64,000 nucleotides of DNA from CAVRUH01 sp963822595 (GTDB lineage Bacteria > Chlamydiota > Chlamydiia > Chlamydiales > Waddliaceae): assembly GCA_963822595.1 (NCBI GenBank), contig CAWGIG010000005.1:372001-436000 (forward strand), written 5' to 3'. The position numbers and the translations under genes were made by a program. Under the pieces are notes generated by a model that saw only the letters and a program-made list of their open reading frames with translations, ran no database searches and was not told the origin of the DNA. Position 1 is the stretch's first letter, and each line of letters begins with the position of its first letter. Shown here piece by piece: positions 44,329-52,756 of the stretch.

Positions 44329-44901
44329 ATGTTAGAAATTAATTCAAACATTGTTACTTTCAACGTTGGAGGGGAAGCGATTCCTTTTTCCACAGCGACC
44401 CTTGCAAAAGACCATCTCAAAAGCTTAAAACAAGAAAGATTTTTTGATGTCGATCCGACCATTTTTAAGAAATATTGCGCACCTTACATTCGGCATGAAA
44501 AAGTTCCGACGGTTGAAGAAGTTGTTAGAAACAGATTTGAAGCCCAACACCTGGTTTTGATTGCGAAGGCTTTAGGTTTATTTGAACTGGCCCAACGTGT
44601 CGATAAGGTTCTAAATGGCATAGTTACGTTAAGGTTCCAATGCGAGGCAGGAGATTTACAAGAATTCGATTTCGTCGAATTTCCTTCGAATACGAAATAT
44701 ACATGCCCTAGTAGGGGTTGTAATAAACAATTTAATCATAGACGTGCAGATTTAATTTTGAGCCATTTTTTATCAACTCCCCATTTTGGGAAAATTTCCG
44801 AGGTTAGTGAAATTGCGACGAATTTCAATCCAAATTTTCCTACAAAAACACTTAAATCCGGAGTAATAGAGTGCTACATCGAAGATAAAGTTGAACCATA
44901 G
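44329..44901 (+). CDS. BTB/T1(KCTD)-like protein with zinc-finger-like C-terminus
   Basis: 190 residues. Residues about 6-95 read like a T1/KCTD BTB domain: IVTFNVGGEAIPFSTATLAK is the strand-turn-strand N-V-G-G start, followed by FFDVDPTIFKKYCAPYIRHE (F-D-x-D-P-x-x-F) and a helical end LVLIAKALGLFELAQRVDKV. Residues about 120-160 hold CPSRGCNKQFNHRRADLILS then HFLSTPHFG, a C-x4-C ... H-x-H arrangement resembling a C2H2 finger. Such domains are eukaryotic in origin; KCTD proteins recruit Cullin-3 ubiquitin ligases. It has its own promoter and begins the BTB-rich region, making it a candidate secreted effector. No export signal is visible, as usual for type III effectors. Confidence 0.7.
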   Translation: MLEINSNIVTFNVGGEAIPFSTATLAKDHLKSLKQERFFDVDPTIFKKYCAPYIRHEKVPTVEEVVRNRFEAQHLVLIAKALGLFELAQRVDKVLNGIVTLRFQCEAGDLQEFDFVEFPSNTKYTCPSRGCNKQFNHRRADLILSHFLSTPHFGKISEVSEIATNFNPNFPTKTLKSGVIECYIEDKVEP

Positions 44902-44961
44902 AATTCCTTAGCCAGGTGACTTTACCCTATGGAAAGTACCTGGCCTATTATTAAATGAACT

Positions 44962-46611
44962 TTAAGGAAGAAGCACGTCAAAGACATCGTAAGGATTTGT
45001 ACAAATATTCTCGTCTTTCATCATATCTGCAACTTTACCTATACCAATACTGGGACACTTCAACATTTCTGCAATCCCCGGAACGTGCAACTGCTCAATA
45101 ACATGTCCACCTCCTGCCAAAATGGCAAATTTACCGACTGCAAACTTTTGTATCAGTTCTGCTGAAACGAAATTCATCATAGACATTCTATTCCTTCCGA
45201 AGGCATCCTCGGATGACGCAGTAAAATGACTAACCAAAGAAGCATGTCTTGAAGCTTCGTTTTCCATACAAACGATACGGATGCCAGCTTGTTTTGCACT
45301 TTCAACAAGTTTTGTATAATTAAAACGAAAGTAGAAATTCGAGAAACTACATGATAAATCAAAATTTTTCAACTTTTCTCTTAATTCTTCCGACATTATG
45401 TTATGTTCTTGAAAAAAATACTCATCAAAGTATTTCTGCAAGCATTCATATGAGAGATTTTCGATGAAGAGTGTCTTTACACCGCAGGAACTCAATAAAG
45501 GCATATTTTCAATGAGAAATTTTTTAGGTTCCCTTTCATCATGACTTTCTCCCACGCAGATTCCCGGTGCAACTTCTAACATTTTTGTGATGATTGTCTG
45601 AGCATTGTCGGTGGCCTTTAAACGAAGAACTGTTTTTTCAGCGGTGTACATTTCAGTTTCGTGAAGTCGTTGAAACAGATCAAGGCCTCTCTTTGCTAAA
45701 GAACAAAGTTTTTCAACATGCTCTACTGTCAAAAATCCTCTTTCTCTTAAGTGATAGAGTGTTATAGCTTCTTCACTTCCTGTATATGAAATATCATATG
45801 TCGGAATTTCTACAGTGAATTCGGTTTCTTTGTTTACTACCTTAAGTTCCTCTTGAGGGACTGTACAAGGAACGCGACCTAGCAGCTCAACGCAGGGATC
45901 TAAAATTTCTTTAACATTGGCATTAGCCTCGCTAATCATCTCATCACTAAAGTTTTTTACCTTCCAATCATATTGGAATGTATGCGAGCTAACTTCACGC
46001 GTTTCAGTAGCAGTATCGGCTAGTCTTTGAAGTTCTTCAAATGGATGGCTAAGAAGGGTAAGGTATCTTTGTAATCCCTCTTTCAGCAGAGGATTGCCAC
46101 TTAAGAAGTCCTCACGCATTTGTTGGGGGTCACCTCCTGTATCATAGGCTTCATTTTCTTTCAGCCATTGTCTGAACTCTTGTCGGAGAGATTGGCGGTT
46201 AGCTTTGAATCGATCAAAAAAGGCATCCGCAGCTGATTGCAATCGTTCAACAGCTTCCATATTAATTTCAAATTGTGACCCATTTTTTGAAGGTGAAATG
46301 ACTAAAACATCATTTTTTTCTAATAGATGAAAGATAGATTGACCCCTCTGATTTCTAAAGTATTCTGCAAATTCAGGTTTAGTTGTAAATGCCAAAAAAA
46401 GACCTTCGCAGGAATAACCAAAGCGGATAACTTCACACTTGTGATCGAATTCGACTAAAGGATAATCTTTAATGAGGTGTAGATTGTATAAGTCGATGAA
46501 TCGTTGGTAATTCCCTTTTATGACTTTCATCTTTATTAGGCAATCATGGTGGTCAGGGTCATTAATTGTCGGCCACTGAGGGTTACTAACTGGAAATGTT
46601 GGTGGCTGCAT
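44962..46611 (-). CDS. Putative effector with Tiki/EreA-like C-terminal domain
   Basis: 549 residues. Residues 1-340 have no recognised fold and contain long helices. The C-terminal 200 residues begin GICVGESHDEREPKKFL (about 350), continue VKTLFIENLSYECLQKYFDEYF, YTKLVESAKQAGIRIVCMENE, and end ILAGGGHVIEQLHVPGIAEML. This G-E-S-H ... E ... E ... G-x-x-H pattern is that of the Tiki/ChaN/erythromycin-esterase superfamily, known also from the C2 domain of Pasteurella toxin and effector-like proteins of intracellular bacteria. The conserved Glu and His residues suggest a metal or hydrolase site. Divergent from the first large BTB gene. Effector status is inference. Confidence 0.6.
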   Translation of the reverse strand: MQPPTFPVSNPQWPTINDPDHHDCLIKMKVIKGNYQRFIDLYNLHLIKDYPLVEFDHKCEVIRFGYSCEGLFLAFTTKPEFAEYFRNQRGQSIFHLLEKNDVLVISPSKNGSQFEINMEAVERLQSAADAFFDRFKANRQSLRQEFRQWLKENEAYDTGGDPQQMREDFLSGNPLLKEGLQRYLTLLSHPFEELQRLADTATETREVSSHTFQYDWKVKNFSDEMISEANANVKEILDPCVELLGRVPCTVPQEELKVVNKETEFTVEIPTYDISYTGSEEAITLYHLRERGFLTVEHVEKLCSLAKRGLDLFQRLHETEMYTAEKTVLRLKATDNAQTIITKMLEVAPGICVGESHDEREPKKFLIENMPLLSSCGVKTLFIENLSYECLQKYFDEYFFQEHNIMSEELREKLKNFDLSCSFSNFYFRFNYTKLVESAKQAGIRIVCMENEASRHASLVSHFTASSEDAFGRNRMSMMNFVSAELIQKFAVGKFAILAGGGHVIEQLHVPGIAEMLKCPSIGIGKVADMMKDENICTNPYDVFDVLLP

Positions 46612-46710
46612 GAATTCTCCTAACTTTAGATTGAGTTAAAATATAATTTTAACATAACTATATTAATTTTTTTTTAAATAAATATTAAGATTTTGTTAAG
46701 AATTATACAG

Positions 46711-46739
46711 TAATTTGAATTTATGTTTTAATGTATAGT
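46711..46739 (+). promoter_or_regulatory. Promoter region of BTB paralog 1
   Basis: TATAGT (46734-46739) lies 31 bases before the ATG. Just upstream is TAATTTGAATTTA (46711-46723), which recurs before paralog 4 at 57393. The -35 match at 17 bp is poor. Confidence 0.4.
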
Positions 46740-46770
46740 TTTGAGATCACTGCAGTATACATGAGGATAT

Positions 46771-49137
46771 ATGGACATTCGCGGGAATTATTTTTACGAA
46801 GATCATTACAATCGGTATTACAACTACCATGATGATTTTGATGCGAAATTGAAAGAGAGGTTGGATATATACCTTTCCCCCGCTCCTGTTCCAGGAGCTT
46901 TTAAAAGAACAGAAAAATGGACAATGGAAGATTATGAAATATTATGTGAACTTATACAAGATTGTGACAAATGTAAATTCACTTCTCAGGAAAAACTTGT
47001 AACGAAACTTAGGACTCTCTTATTACTGACTTTATTTTATGGCAGACCGGATCTGATTTCTTTGCAGACTGCCGAAAAATCTCGTTGGAGATGTACTTTC
47101 GATTGGGAATTCAAACTTGACCCAACAGCATTCACTGCAACTTCCCCCACTTGTTTGGTTGTTACTTTAGAAAAATTATTAACAGAAGAAAATATTGACG
47201 TTGAGGAATGTCTTCCCTTTTTAGAACAATTTAACAAAATCATGAAAGTGAGTACAGACACGGTGAGAAAAAACTACCACCGTTTAAAAATAAATATAAT
47301 TAGTGTTTTTTTGAAACACATAAGAGGAGCGGTATATTTAATAAATCCCAAAAAGGTTGCCAGAACTTGCTGCCTATGTTTAAACGAGATGGCTGAACTC
47401 CAAGACAAGAAAAGTCAAAATGAACTGAAACCATTACTTATACCTATTTTTCAAAGAGTCTTGACCATTGTTCGATGGTATCAAAGAAAGCCTATTCCAT
47501 TTGATCAAGATAACATTCGTGCCTCAGAAGAGAAATACCTCATGTCGAAGCATCTAACAAGACTTTTAGATGTTTGCATAAAATTGTTAAAGATAAATTG
47601 CGCAGAAAAACATCATGCAATGACTGAGAAAATTAGTTCACTTGAATATCCCCAGCTTGATGAATTGATGGCTCATAGCATATGCTCGTACGAGTCAGCA
47701 TGGACAAAGGAGGGGATAAGATTGATAGAAAAAATTGAACATCGCGAGGTCTTGGCTTTCGTTAAAGAATATTATGATTATGAAAGAGCATTTGAAAATC
47801 TTTGCCAAAACCATAGAACAATCACCATTGATGGGGAAGTTATTCCATATCATAGTTCGATGGTTCCTGAATATGTGATAGACGATATTCAAAAGAACAG
47901 TTCCATCACTAGCAAGGCAGTGAAGGCGATTTTATACGGATTATATTGTGGATGGTCTGAAGATTCAGTCTTATTTAAATATTGGAAGAAGGATTGGGTC
48001 CATGCGGTCACGCAATTGCATCCGGAAATTGCCGAAGAACCATCATTGTTCTTCAAGCATCATTTTAGCGACGAATTTGATCAGCAGTTCCAAGTTTTTA
48101 CTCAAAAGATGGCAGGAAAATATGGTCCTCCAGATCTGTATTTCCAAGTAGAGGAAAAATTAATCCCTGCACATCGAGAAGTGATAAAGAGTTATTGCCA
48201 TTTATTAGGCCCTAGTTACTTTACGGGCCTGTTTTCGGATTGGCATAGACAACGTCAAGTTGTTGACTTAACTCATGAGTCTCTAACGCATTGGGGAGTT
48301 TCCTTGGAATTGATGCATATCTATCAAAAGAAAATGAAATTACCTCAGTTTAATACATTTCGGTCTGAACAGAAATGCGCTAGAGAATTTTTTTTTCCAA
48401 CCACTCATCCACTGGTGCTATCGCATAAATGCTATGATACGTCTCACAAAGATCAGCTGTTTAACTTACGTTTTCAGTTCTTTTTAAAGAAGAATTTGAC
48501 ATCTAACCCTTCACAGCTTGCAGATATCTTAGTAAATTTTTATTTGCAGAACTACGCCTGTAGGTTAGTGTATATGTGTGAAGAGGCATTTAGAGTTGCC
48601 ACTGAAAATAAAATACGGATTTTGGGTAAAGTCGAAAACCTCATCGAACTCGTACAACAAAAGGTTTATCAACAAATAGACCTAGATGTCATTAGAAAGT
48701 ATTCCAACGAAGATCAGATTTTGTACTTTAGATATCAGGCTGAGCGCCTTGAGGAAAAAGAATTTTTCGATTCTTATTATGGCTCTATGGGAAGAGGGGT
48801 GTTCTCTTTGGGTGAAAAAGGACGACAGCTTTTCAGAAGAAGGGCTTTTAATTCAATGAGGAGCTTACTAACCACAGATAGAGAAATAAATTATCGGGAA
48901 TTCGGATATTTCCTCATTGAATTGAATCGTCTATTATCATTTGCTGAGGTAGATAACCTCACAGCCGAGGAAATTAGCATCGTCACAACCTTGGTCAATA
49001 CCCTTCCAGAAAAGTTGCCCAAACTGATGCTAGTCGGTGCTAATATCGACCTGAAAAATGAGATCATGAAGCTTTGGAAAGAATTTAACAAAAAGTTAGG
49101 TGTCAATATCCCATTCGAAATTGATTTTGATCAGTGA
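46771..49137 (+). CDS. BTB-domain protein, paralog 1 (N-terminally short)
   Basis: 788 residues with GAGGA 7 bases before the ATG. It aligns with the three other large BTB proteins from WTMEDYEILCELIQDC onward but lacks about 240 N-terminal residues they share. Shared blocks in order: ARTCCLCLNEMAELQDKKSQ, NSICSYESAWTKEGIRLIEK (S-R-E-S-V-W in the others), IDGEVIPYHSSMVPEYVIDD, SKAVKAILYGLYCGWSEDS, then the BTB domain from about residue 452 (PPDLYFQVEEKLIPAHREVI, LGPSYFTGLFSDW, a helix LELMHIYQKKM), a post-BTB helical part with MCEEAFRVATENKIRILGKV, and the common tail KKLGVNIPFEIDFD. No signal peptide. BTB folds bind Cullin-3 in eukaryotes; a host-directed role is inferred. Confidence 0.8.
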   Translation: MDIRGNYFYEDHYNRYYNYHDDFDAKLKERLDIYLSPAPVPGAFKRTEKWTMEDYEILCELIQDCDKCKFTSQEKLVTKLRTLLLLTLFYGRPDLISLQTAEKSRWRCTFDWEFKLDPTAFTATSPTCLVVTLEKLLTEENIDVEECLPFLEQFNKIMKVSTDTVRKNYHRLKINIISVFLKHIRGAVYLINPKKVARTCCLCLNEMAELQDKKSQNELKPLLIPIFQRVLTIVRWYQRKPIPFDQDNIRASEEKYLMSKHLTRLLDVCIKLLKINCAEKHHAMTEKISSLEYPQLDELMAHSICSYESAWTKEGIRLIEKIEHREVLAFVKEYYDYERAFENLCQNHRTITIDGEVIPYHSSMVPEYVIDDIQKNSSITSKAVKAILYGLYCGWSEDSVLFKYWKKDWVHAVTQLHPEIAEEPSLFFKHHFSDEFDQQFQVFTQKMAGKYGPPDLYFQVEEKLIPAHREVIKSYCHLLGPSYFTGLFSDWHRQRQVVDLTHESLTHWGVSLELMHIYQKKMKLPQFNTFRSEQKCAREFFFPTTHPLVLSHKCYDTSHKDQLFNLRFQFFLKKNLTSNPSQLADILVNFYLQNYACRLVYMCEEAFRVATENKIRILGKVENLIELVQQKVYQQIDLDVIRKYSNEDQILYFRYQAERLEEKEFFDSYYGSMGRGVFSLGEKGRQLFRRRAFNSMRSLLTTDREINYREFGYFLIELNRLLSFAEVDNLTAEEISIVTTLVNTLPEKLPKLMLVGANIDLKNEIMKLWKEFNKKLGVNIPFEIDFDQ

Positions 49138-49152
49138 AATAATGTTTTTTTA

Positions 49153-49464
49153 TTAAACCATGTTCATATAGGTATAGACTGCTGCTCCAAAGGAACCCGC
49201 TACGAATGTAATAGGGATACTACCCATAAATATGGCTGCGACAAAAGGTCCGCTCATATCACCTAATGGCAGGTTTTGCAATATTTGATAGGCCGCCATA
49301 TCTGCAACGCTGACGACGGTTCCTCCTAGGACTCCGGCCGCAACTACAGTGACAGTTTTTACAAGATTAAAATCCAATAATGATTTAACTGCAACCGGCG
49401 CAGCGCATATCGCTCCGGCTACAACGACTACTCCAAGATCTCCCATTTCTCTCAAATTATTCAT
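49153..49464 (-). CDS. Small Gly/Ala/Val-rich membrane protein
   Basis: 103 residues from the ATG at 49462-49464 (GGGAG 9 bases upstream). Three hydrophobic stretches: LGVVVVAGAICAAPVAVKSLL, VKTVTVVAAGVLGGTVVSVA and FVAAIFMGSIPITFVAGSFG. There is no signal peptide and the charged N-terminus is short. Long hydrophobic hairpins recall chlamydial inclusion-membrane proteins, but the pattern is not a clear bilobed one. It lies between BTB paralogs 1 and 2 on the opposite strand. Function unknown. Confidence 0.6.
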   Translation of the reverse strand: MNNLREMGDLGVVVVAGAICAAPVAVKSLLDFNLVKTVTVVAAGVLGGTVVSVADMAAYQILQNLPLGDMSGPFVAAIFMGSIPITFVAGSFGAAVYTYMNMV

Positions 49465-49554
49465 TTTCAATTCTCCCTTTTGGATTGCTTTTTTATTACT
49501 TCGGATTTTAATTGATATCCCAGCAAAGATCAACCAATAATGCTAAATTCAAGA

Positions 49555-49583
49555 TTTGAAGGAATATTTGAATTTGTTATACA
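49555..49583 (+). promoter_or_regulatory. Promoter of BTB paralog 2
   Basis: TTTGAA (49555-49560), 17-bp spacer, TATACA (49578-49583), 32 bases before the ATG. A second TTTGAATTT lies inside the spacer at 49567. Confidence 0.5.
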
Positions 49584-49614
49584 TAAATAGACGTGAAAAA
49601 ATAAAGAGGGCACC

Positions 49615-52600
49615 ATGCAGAGTATTCTAGGCACCGCAGCTTTCCTTTACCATCGCTATTACGCACAAAATACAGAACCCATCAAAGATAAAAACAATAC
49701 CCCTGAATTGATGGCCTTCGCAAATGATGTCATTGCCGACGTTCCGGGACCCTATGCTTACTATACCGAGGAAATGCTTGAGGTGTGTAGACAAATTGTC
49801 GCTTTTATGCCTGGAGACAATTCCGACCTCGATGTGAGTAAACTTCGTCCTGAGAATTTGGTCGAGATTTTAAAAGAGAGGCTGGTAAATTTCTTTCACT
49901 CAGAGATAAAATTTGATAACGATTACCGAAAGCATCGACAAATTCTTTGGAAAGCATTCAGAACAGCATTAAATGCTATAGACTTATGTTCGACAGTCAT
50001 GCAAATGGCAGAAGTTTGGAAATATTTAAATCCTATGAAGAAAGAAATGGTAATCCATAACTTCCTAAGTTTACAGAGCACCTTATTGGAAATTTCCTTC
50101 GATATAGATACTAAAGCATGGATATTTAATGAATACTATAAAGAAAAAGGGGAACAAATAACTCCCAAATTTCAACTTGATGACTACTTTCTTTACCAGA
50201 AAATAATAGATTCTATCCTTGCCGGAAAATTCCGTCTTGATCATGCAAAACAGCCCTGGATAAAAGCGAAGTACAGATTATTGCAGCATAACATTTTGGA
50301 ATTCATTCATAATGAAACTCATCTAGGGGCCATACGTGTCTTTAAACGTGGGGCAAGATGGACAGCACAGGACTACGAAGTTGTTAGCACATTTTTAGTC
50401 ATTAGTGAAACAACGGATTGTGATTATGATATCAAACAAGGTCTTATTAAGAAATTAAGAGCTATACTCCTTCGTACCTTACTTTACGGTGTGCCAGAAA
50501 GTATCGACTGCGAATTTCGCAGCGCCGAAGAAGCAGAAAGCTTATTTTCTCTTGACCCGGAAGCATTCAGAGCTACTTCCAAAACTCATTTTCTAAAGGT
50601 TTTAGAAGAATTATCGAGAGATAAACATCCTAAGGAGGATGCTCCCTTTAATGTGATAATGTACTTTTTTGATTATGAACTTATCCCTCTTATCGAACAA
50701 TTTAACCAAATCATGAGCGCGAGCTCTAACGAGGTTAGAAAAAATTACCATCAATTTAAAGTGAATATTTTAAGGAAAATTAGGGACTGTATAAATAGCG
50801 AACACTTGATGGCCTTATTAAAACCAAAAAATGTTGCAAAAACTTGCTGGCTATGTGTCAGCGAAATGGCTGACATCCATGATAAGCAAAGACAAGATGA
50901 AATTAAACCCATTATTGTAGGTATCCTTCAAGCAACAATAAAAAAAGAGAATGTATTGTGGTATCAAAGAAATGCAAATGTATCGGAACGAAATAAGATT
51001 CGTGCTTCCGAAGAAAAGTACCTCATGCTGCCGGACTTAAATAAGTTTTTGGGAGTTTGCATTAGTTTGTTAACCCTAGATTCCGTTGAAAAAATAACTT
51101 CTGAGAAAATTGACTTCTCGGAAGATCCCCGTTTTAATGACTTAGTAGCTAATAGTATATGTTCGCGCGAGTCTGTCTGGTCCGGTAAAGGAACAGCATT
51201 CCTACCATACATTAAACATCCTGATATTTCGTGTTTCTTTTGGGATTATTTGGCTTATCAAGACGCATTCACAAAGCGTGGGGCTGCCGATAAATCGATC
51301 ACCATTTATGGACAAATAATACCCTATCACAGTTCTGTGGTTCCGGAAGATGTGATAGAAGATATTAAAAATGACATATCGATTTCAAGCAAAGCTGTGA
51401 AGGCAATTTTATTAGGGTTTTATTGCGGATGCACAGAGGATTCCTCCTTACTGAAACATTGGAAGGAGGATTGGGTTCCTGCCGTTTTGCGATCACATCC
51501 GGAATTAGCTGAACAACCTATAGCGCTCTTCAAGCACTATTTTAGTGAAAATTTCGATCAGCACTTCCAATTATTTATTCAAAACATTGAAAGAGACTTT
51601 GGACCCCCCGATGTGTTTTTCAAGATTGAAGAAAAATTGATTCCTTCTCATGTAGAAGTTTTAAAAAGTTATTGTAATCTCTTGGGACCTAATTACCTCT
51701 CGGCCCTGTTTTCGGGGAAGTATGAAAAACACGAAGTTATTGATTTAGATCGACTAACATTAACTCATAAGGGAGCATCCTTGTTATTAATGGATATCTA
51801 CCAAGGACATATGGATTTGGCTCATGCTTCTATTTTAACATTCCGGGATGAACATAAAAGCATTTGTGAATATCTCTTTCCTGTGACTGAATACTCTATT
51901 TTATTACAAAAATGTATAGATGATAAACACCTTTATCAACTCTTTCACTTACGGCTTGAGCACTTTTTGAAAACAAAATTGTTCCCAAATACAACTCCCT
52001 CAGTTCTTGCCGATGGCCTTGCCGATTTGTATGTGAGGTACTCTCAGGGCGAGTTGATACCTATTTGTGAAATGGCATTCAGGATTGCCATTGAAAAAAA
52101 AATCCGCATTTTGGGGGATGCAGCGAACCTCATGGACCTTATACAACAAAAGGCTTATGCGAAATTAAACTCAACATCTATCTATCAGTATTCCAAAGAA
52201 GAGGTTTATCATTATTTTAGGTATAAGGCTGAGCATCTTGTGGAAGAGTTTAATCTTTTCTATAACTCAATGCGTGATGAAGTTTTCCCTCTGGGTGAAA
52301 AAGGAAGAGCGCTCTTCAGAAAAGAAGCCTTTAACTACATGAGGAGCATATTTGCTTCAGAAGAAATGACCTATAGGGAATTTTATTCTTATCTAAGCCA
52401 ATTGGTTCGTCTCTTATCGTTTGCAGATGTAAAAGTGGTTACCGCTCAGGAAAATAGCATCATTGTAGAAATGGTCAAGACCCTTCCTGGAAAGTTACCT
52501 AAACTCATGTTAGACAACGATTACAACATAGACTTAAAAAATAGGGTTGTGAAAGTTTGGACTGAACTAAATCAAAAGTTGGGGACGAACATTCCATTTG

Positions 52601-52632
52601 ACATTGATTTTGGCCTTGAGGCTCTGGAGTGA
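49615..52632 (+). CDS. BTB-domain protein, paralog 2
   Basis: 1005 residues. The N-terminal block absent from paralog 1 is present: YYTEEMLEVCRQIVAFMPGD, NSDLDVSKLRPENLVEILKE. Then ARWTAQDYEVVSTFLVI, AKTCWLCVSEMADIHDKQRQ, ANSICSRESVWSGKGTAFLP, IYGQIIPYHSSVVPEDVIED and SKAVKAILLGFYCGCTEDS. BTB domain from about residue 662 (PPDVFFKIEEKLIPSHVEVL, LGPNYLSALFSGKYEKHEVI, SLLLMDIYQG), then CEMAFRIAIEKKIRILGDAA and tail LGTNIPFDIDF. The region before the BTB domain is predicted all-helical and matches no family I know. The stop codon lies at the edge of the hairpin at 52631. It has its own promoter and terminator. Confidence 0.82.
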   Translation: MQSILGTAAFLYHRYYAQNTEPIKDKNNTPELMAFANDVIADVPGPYAYYTEEMLEVCRQIVAFMPGDNSDLDVSKLRPENLVEILKERLVNFFHSEIKFDNDYRKHRQILWKAFRTALNAIDLCSTVMQMAEVWKYLNPMKKEMVIHNFLSLQSTLLEISFDIDTKAWIFNEYYKEKGEQITPKFQLDDYFLYQKIIDSILAGKFRLDHAKQPWIKAKYRLLQHNILEFIHNETHLGAIRVFKRGARWTAQDYEVVSTFLVISETTDCDYDIKQGLIKKLRAILLRTLLYGVPESIDCEFRSAEEAESLFSLDPEAFRATSKTHFLKVLEELSRDKHPKEDAPFNVIMYFFDYELIPLIEQFNQIMSASSNEVRKNYHQFKVNILRKIRDCINSEHLMALLKPKNVAKTCWLCVSEMADIHDKQRQDEIKPIIVGILQATIKKENVLWYQRNANVSERNKIRASEEKYLMLPDLNKFLGVCISLLTLDSVEKITSEKIDFSEDPRFNDLVANSICSRESVWSGKGTAFLPYIKHPDISCFFWDYLAYQDAFTKRGAADKSITIYGQIIPYHSSVVPEDVIEDIKNDISISSKAVKAILLGFYCGCTEDSSLLKHWKEDWVPAVLRSHPELAEQPIALFKHYFSENFDQHFQLFIQNIERDFGPPDVFFKIEEKLIPSHVEVLKSYCNLLGPNYLSALFSGKYEKHEVIDLDRLTLTHKGASLLLMDIYQGHMDLAHASILTFRDEHKSICEYLFPVTEYSILLQKCIDDKHLYQLFHLRLEHFLKTKLFPNTTPSVLADGLADLYVRYSQGELIPICEMAFRIAIEKKIRILGDAANLMDLIQQKAYAKLNSTSIYQYSKEEVYHYFRYKAEHLVEEFNLFYNSMRDEVFPLGEKGRALFRKEAFNYMRSIFASEEMTYREFYSYLSQLVRLLSFADVKVVTAQENSIIVEMVKTLPGKLPKLMLDNDYNIDLKNRVVKVWTELNQKLGTNIPFDIDFGLEALE

Positions 52633-52666
52633 ATCGATTTATCGATTCTTTCCCGAGGCCAATTTA
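52631..52666 (+). terminator. Hairpin terminator of BTB paralog 2
   Basis: GAATCGATTTATCGATTC (52631-52648) is a perfect stem that includes the end of the stop codon and is followed by TTTCCC. Outer bases GGCCT (before the stop) and AGGCC (52656-52660) can extend the pairing. The same stem is found after paralog 4. Confidence 0.6.
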
Positions 52667-52680
52667 TTTATTATTAAATA

Positions 52681-52710
52681 TTGATTGTAAATTCAATTAT
52701 GCGATATTAT
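52681..52710 (+). promoter_or_regulatory. Promoter of BTB paralog 3
   Basis: TTGATT (52681-52686), 18-bp spacer, TATTAT (52705-52710), 47 bases before the ATG, which is preceded by AGGAGG. Confidence 0.5.
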
Positions 52711-52756
52711 TTACAGAATACTTTTAGGGATATAAATAATAAGTCAGGAGGACTTA

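Noticed and set aside
44172..44462. 96-residue minus-strand ORF with Met-Asp repeats
   Set aside because: It is a translation of the GTCCATTTY repeat and the antisense of the BTB/T1-like gene.
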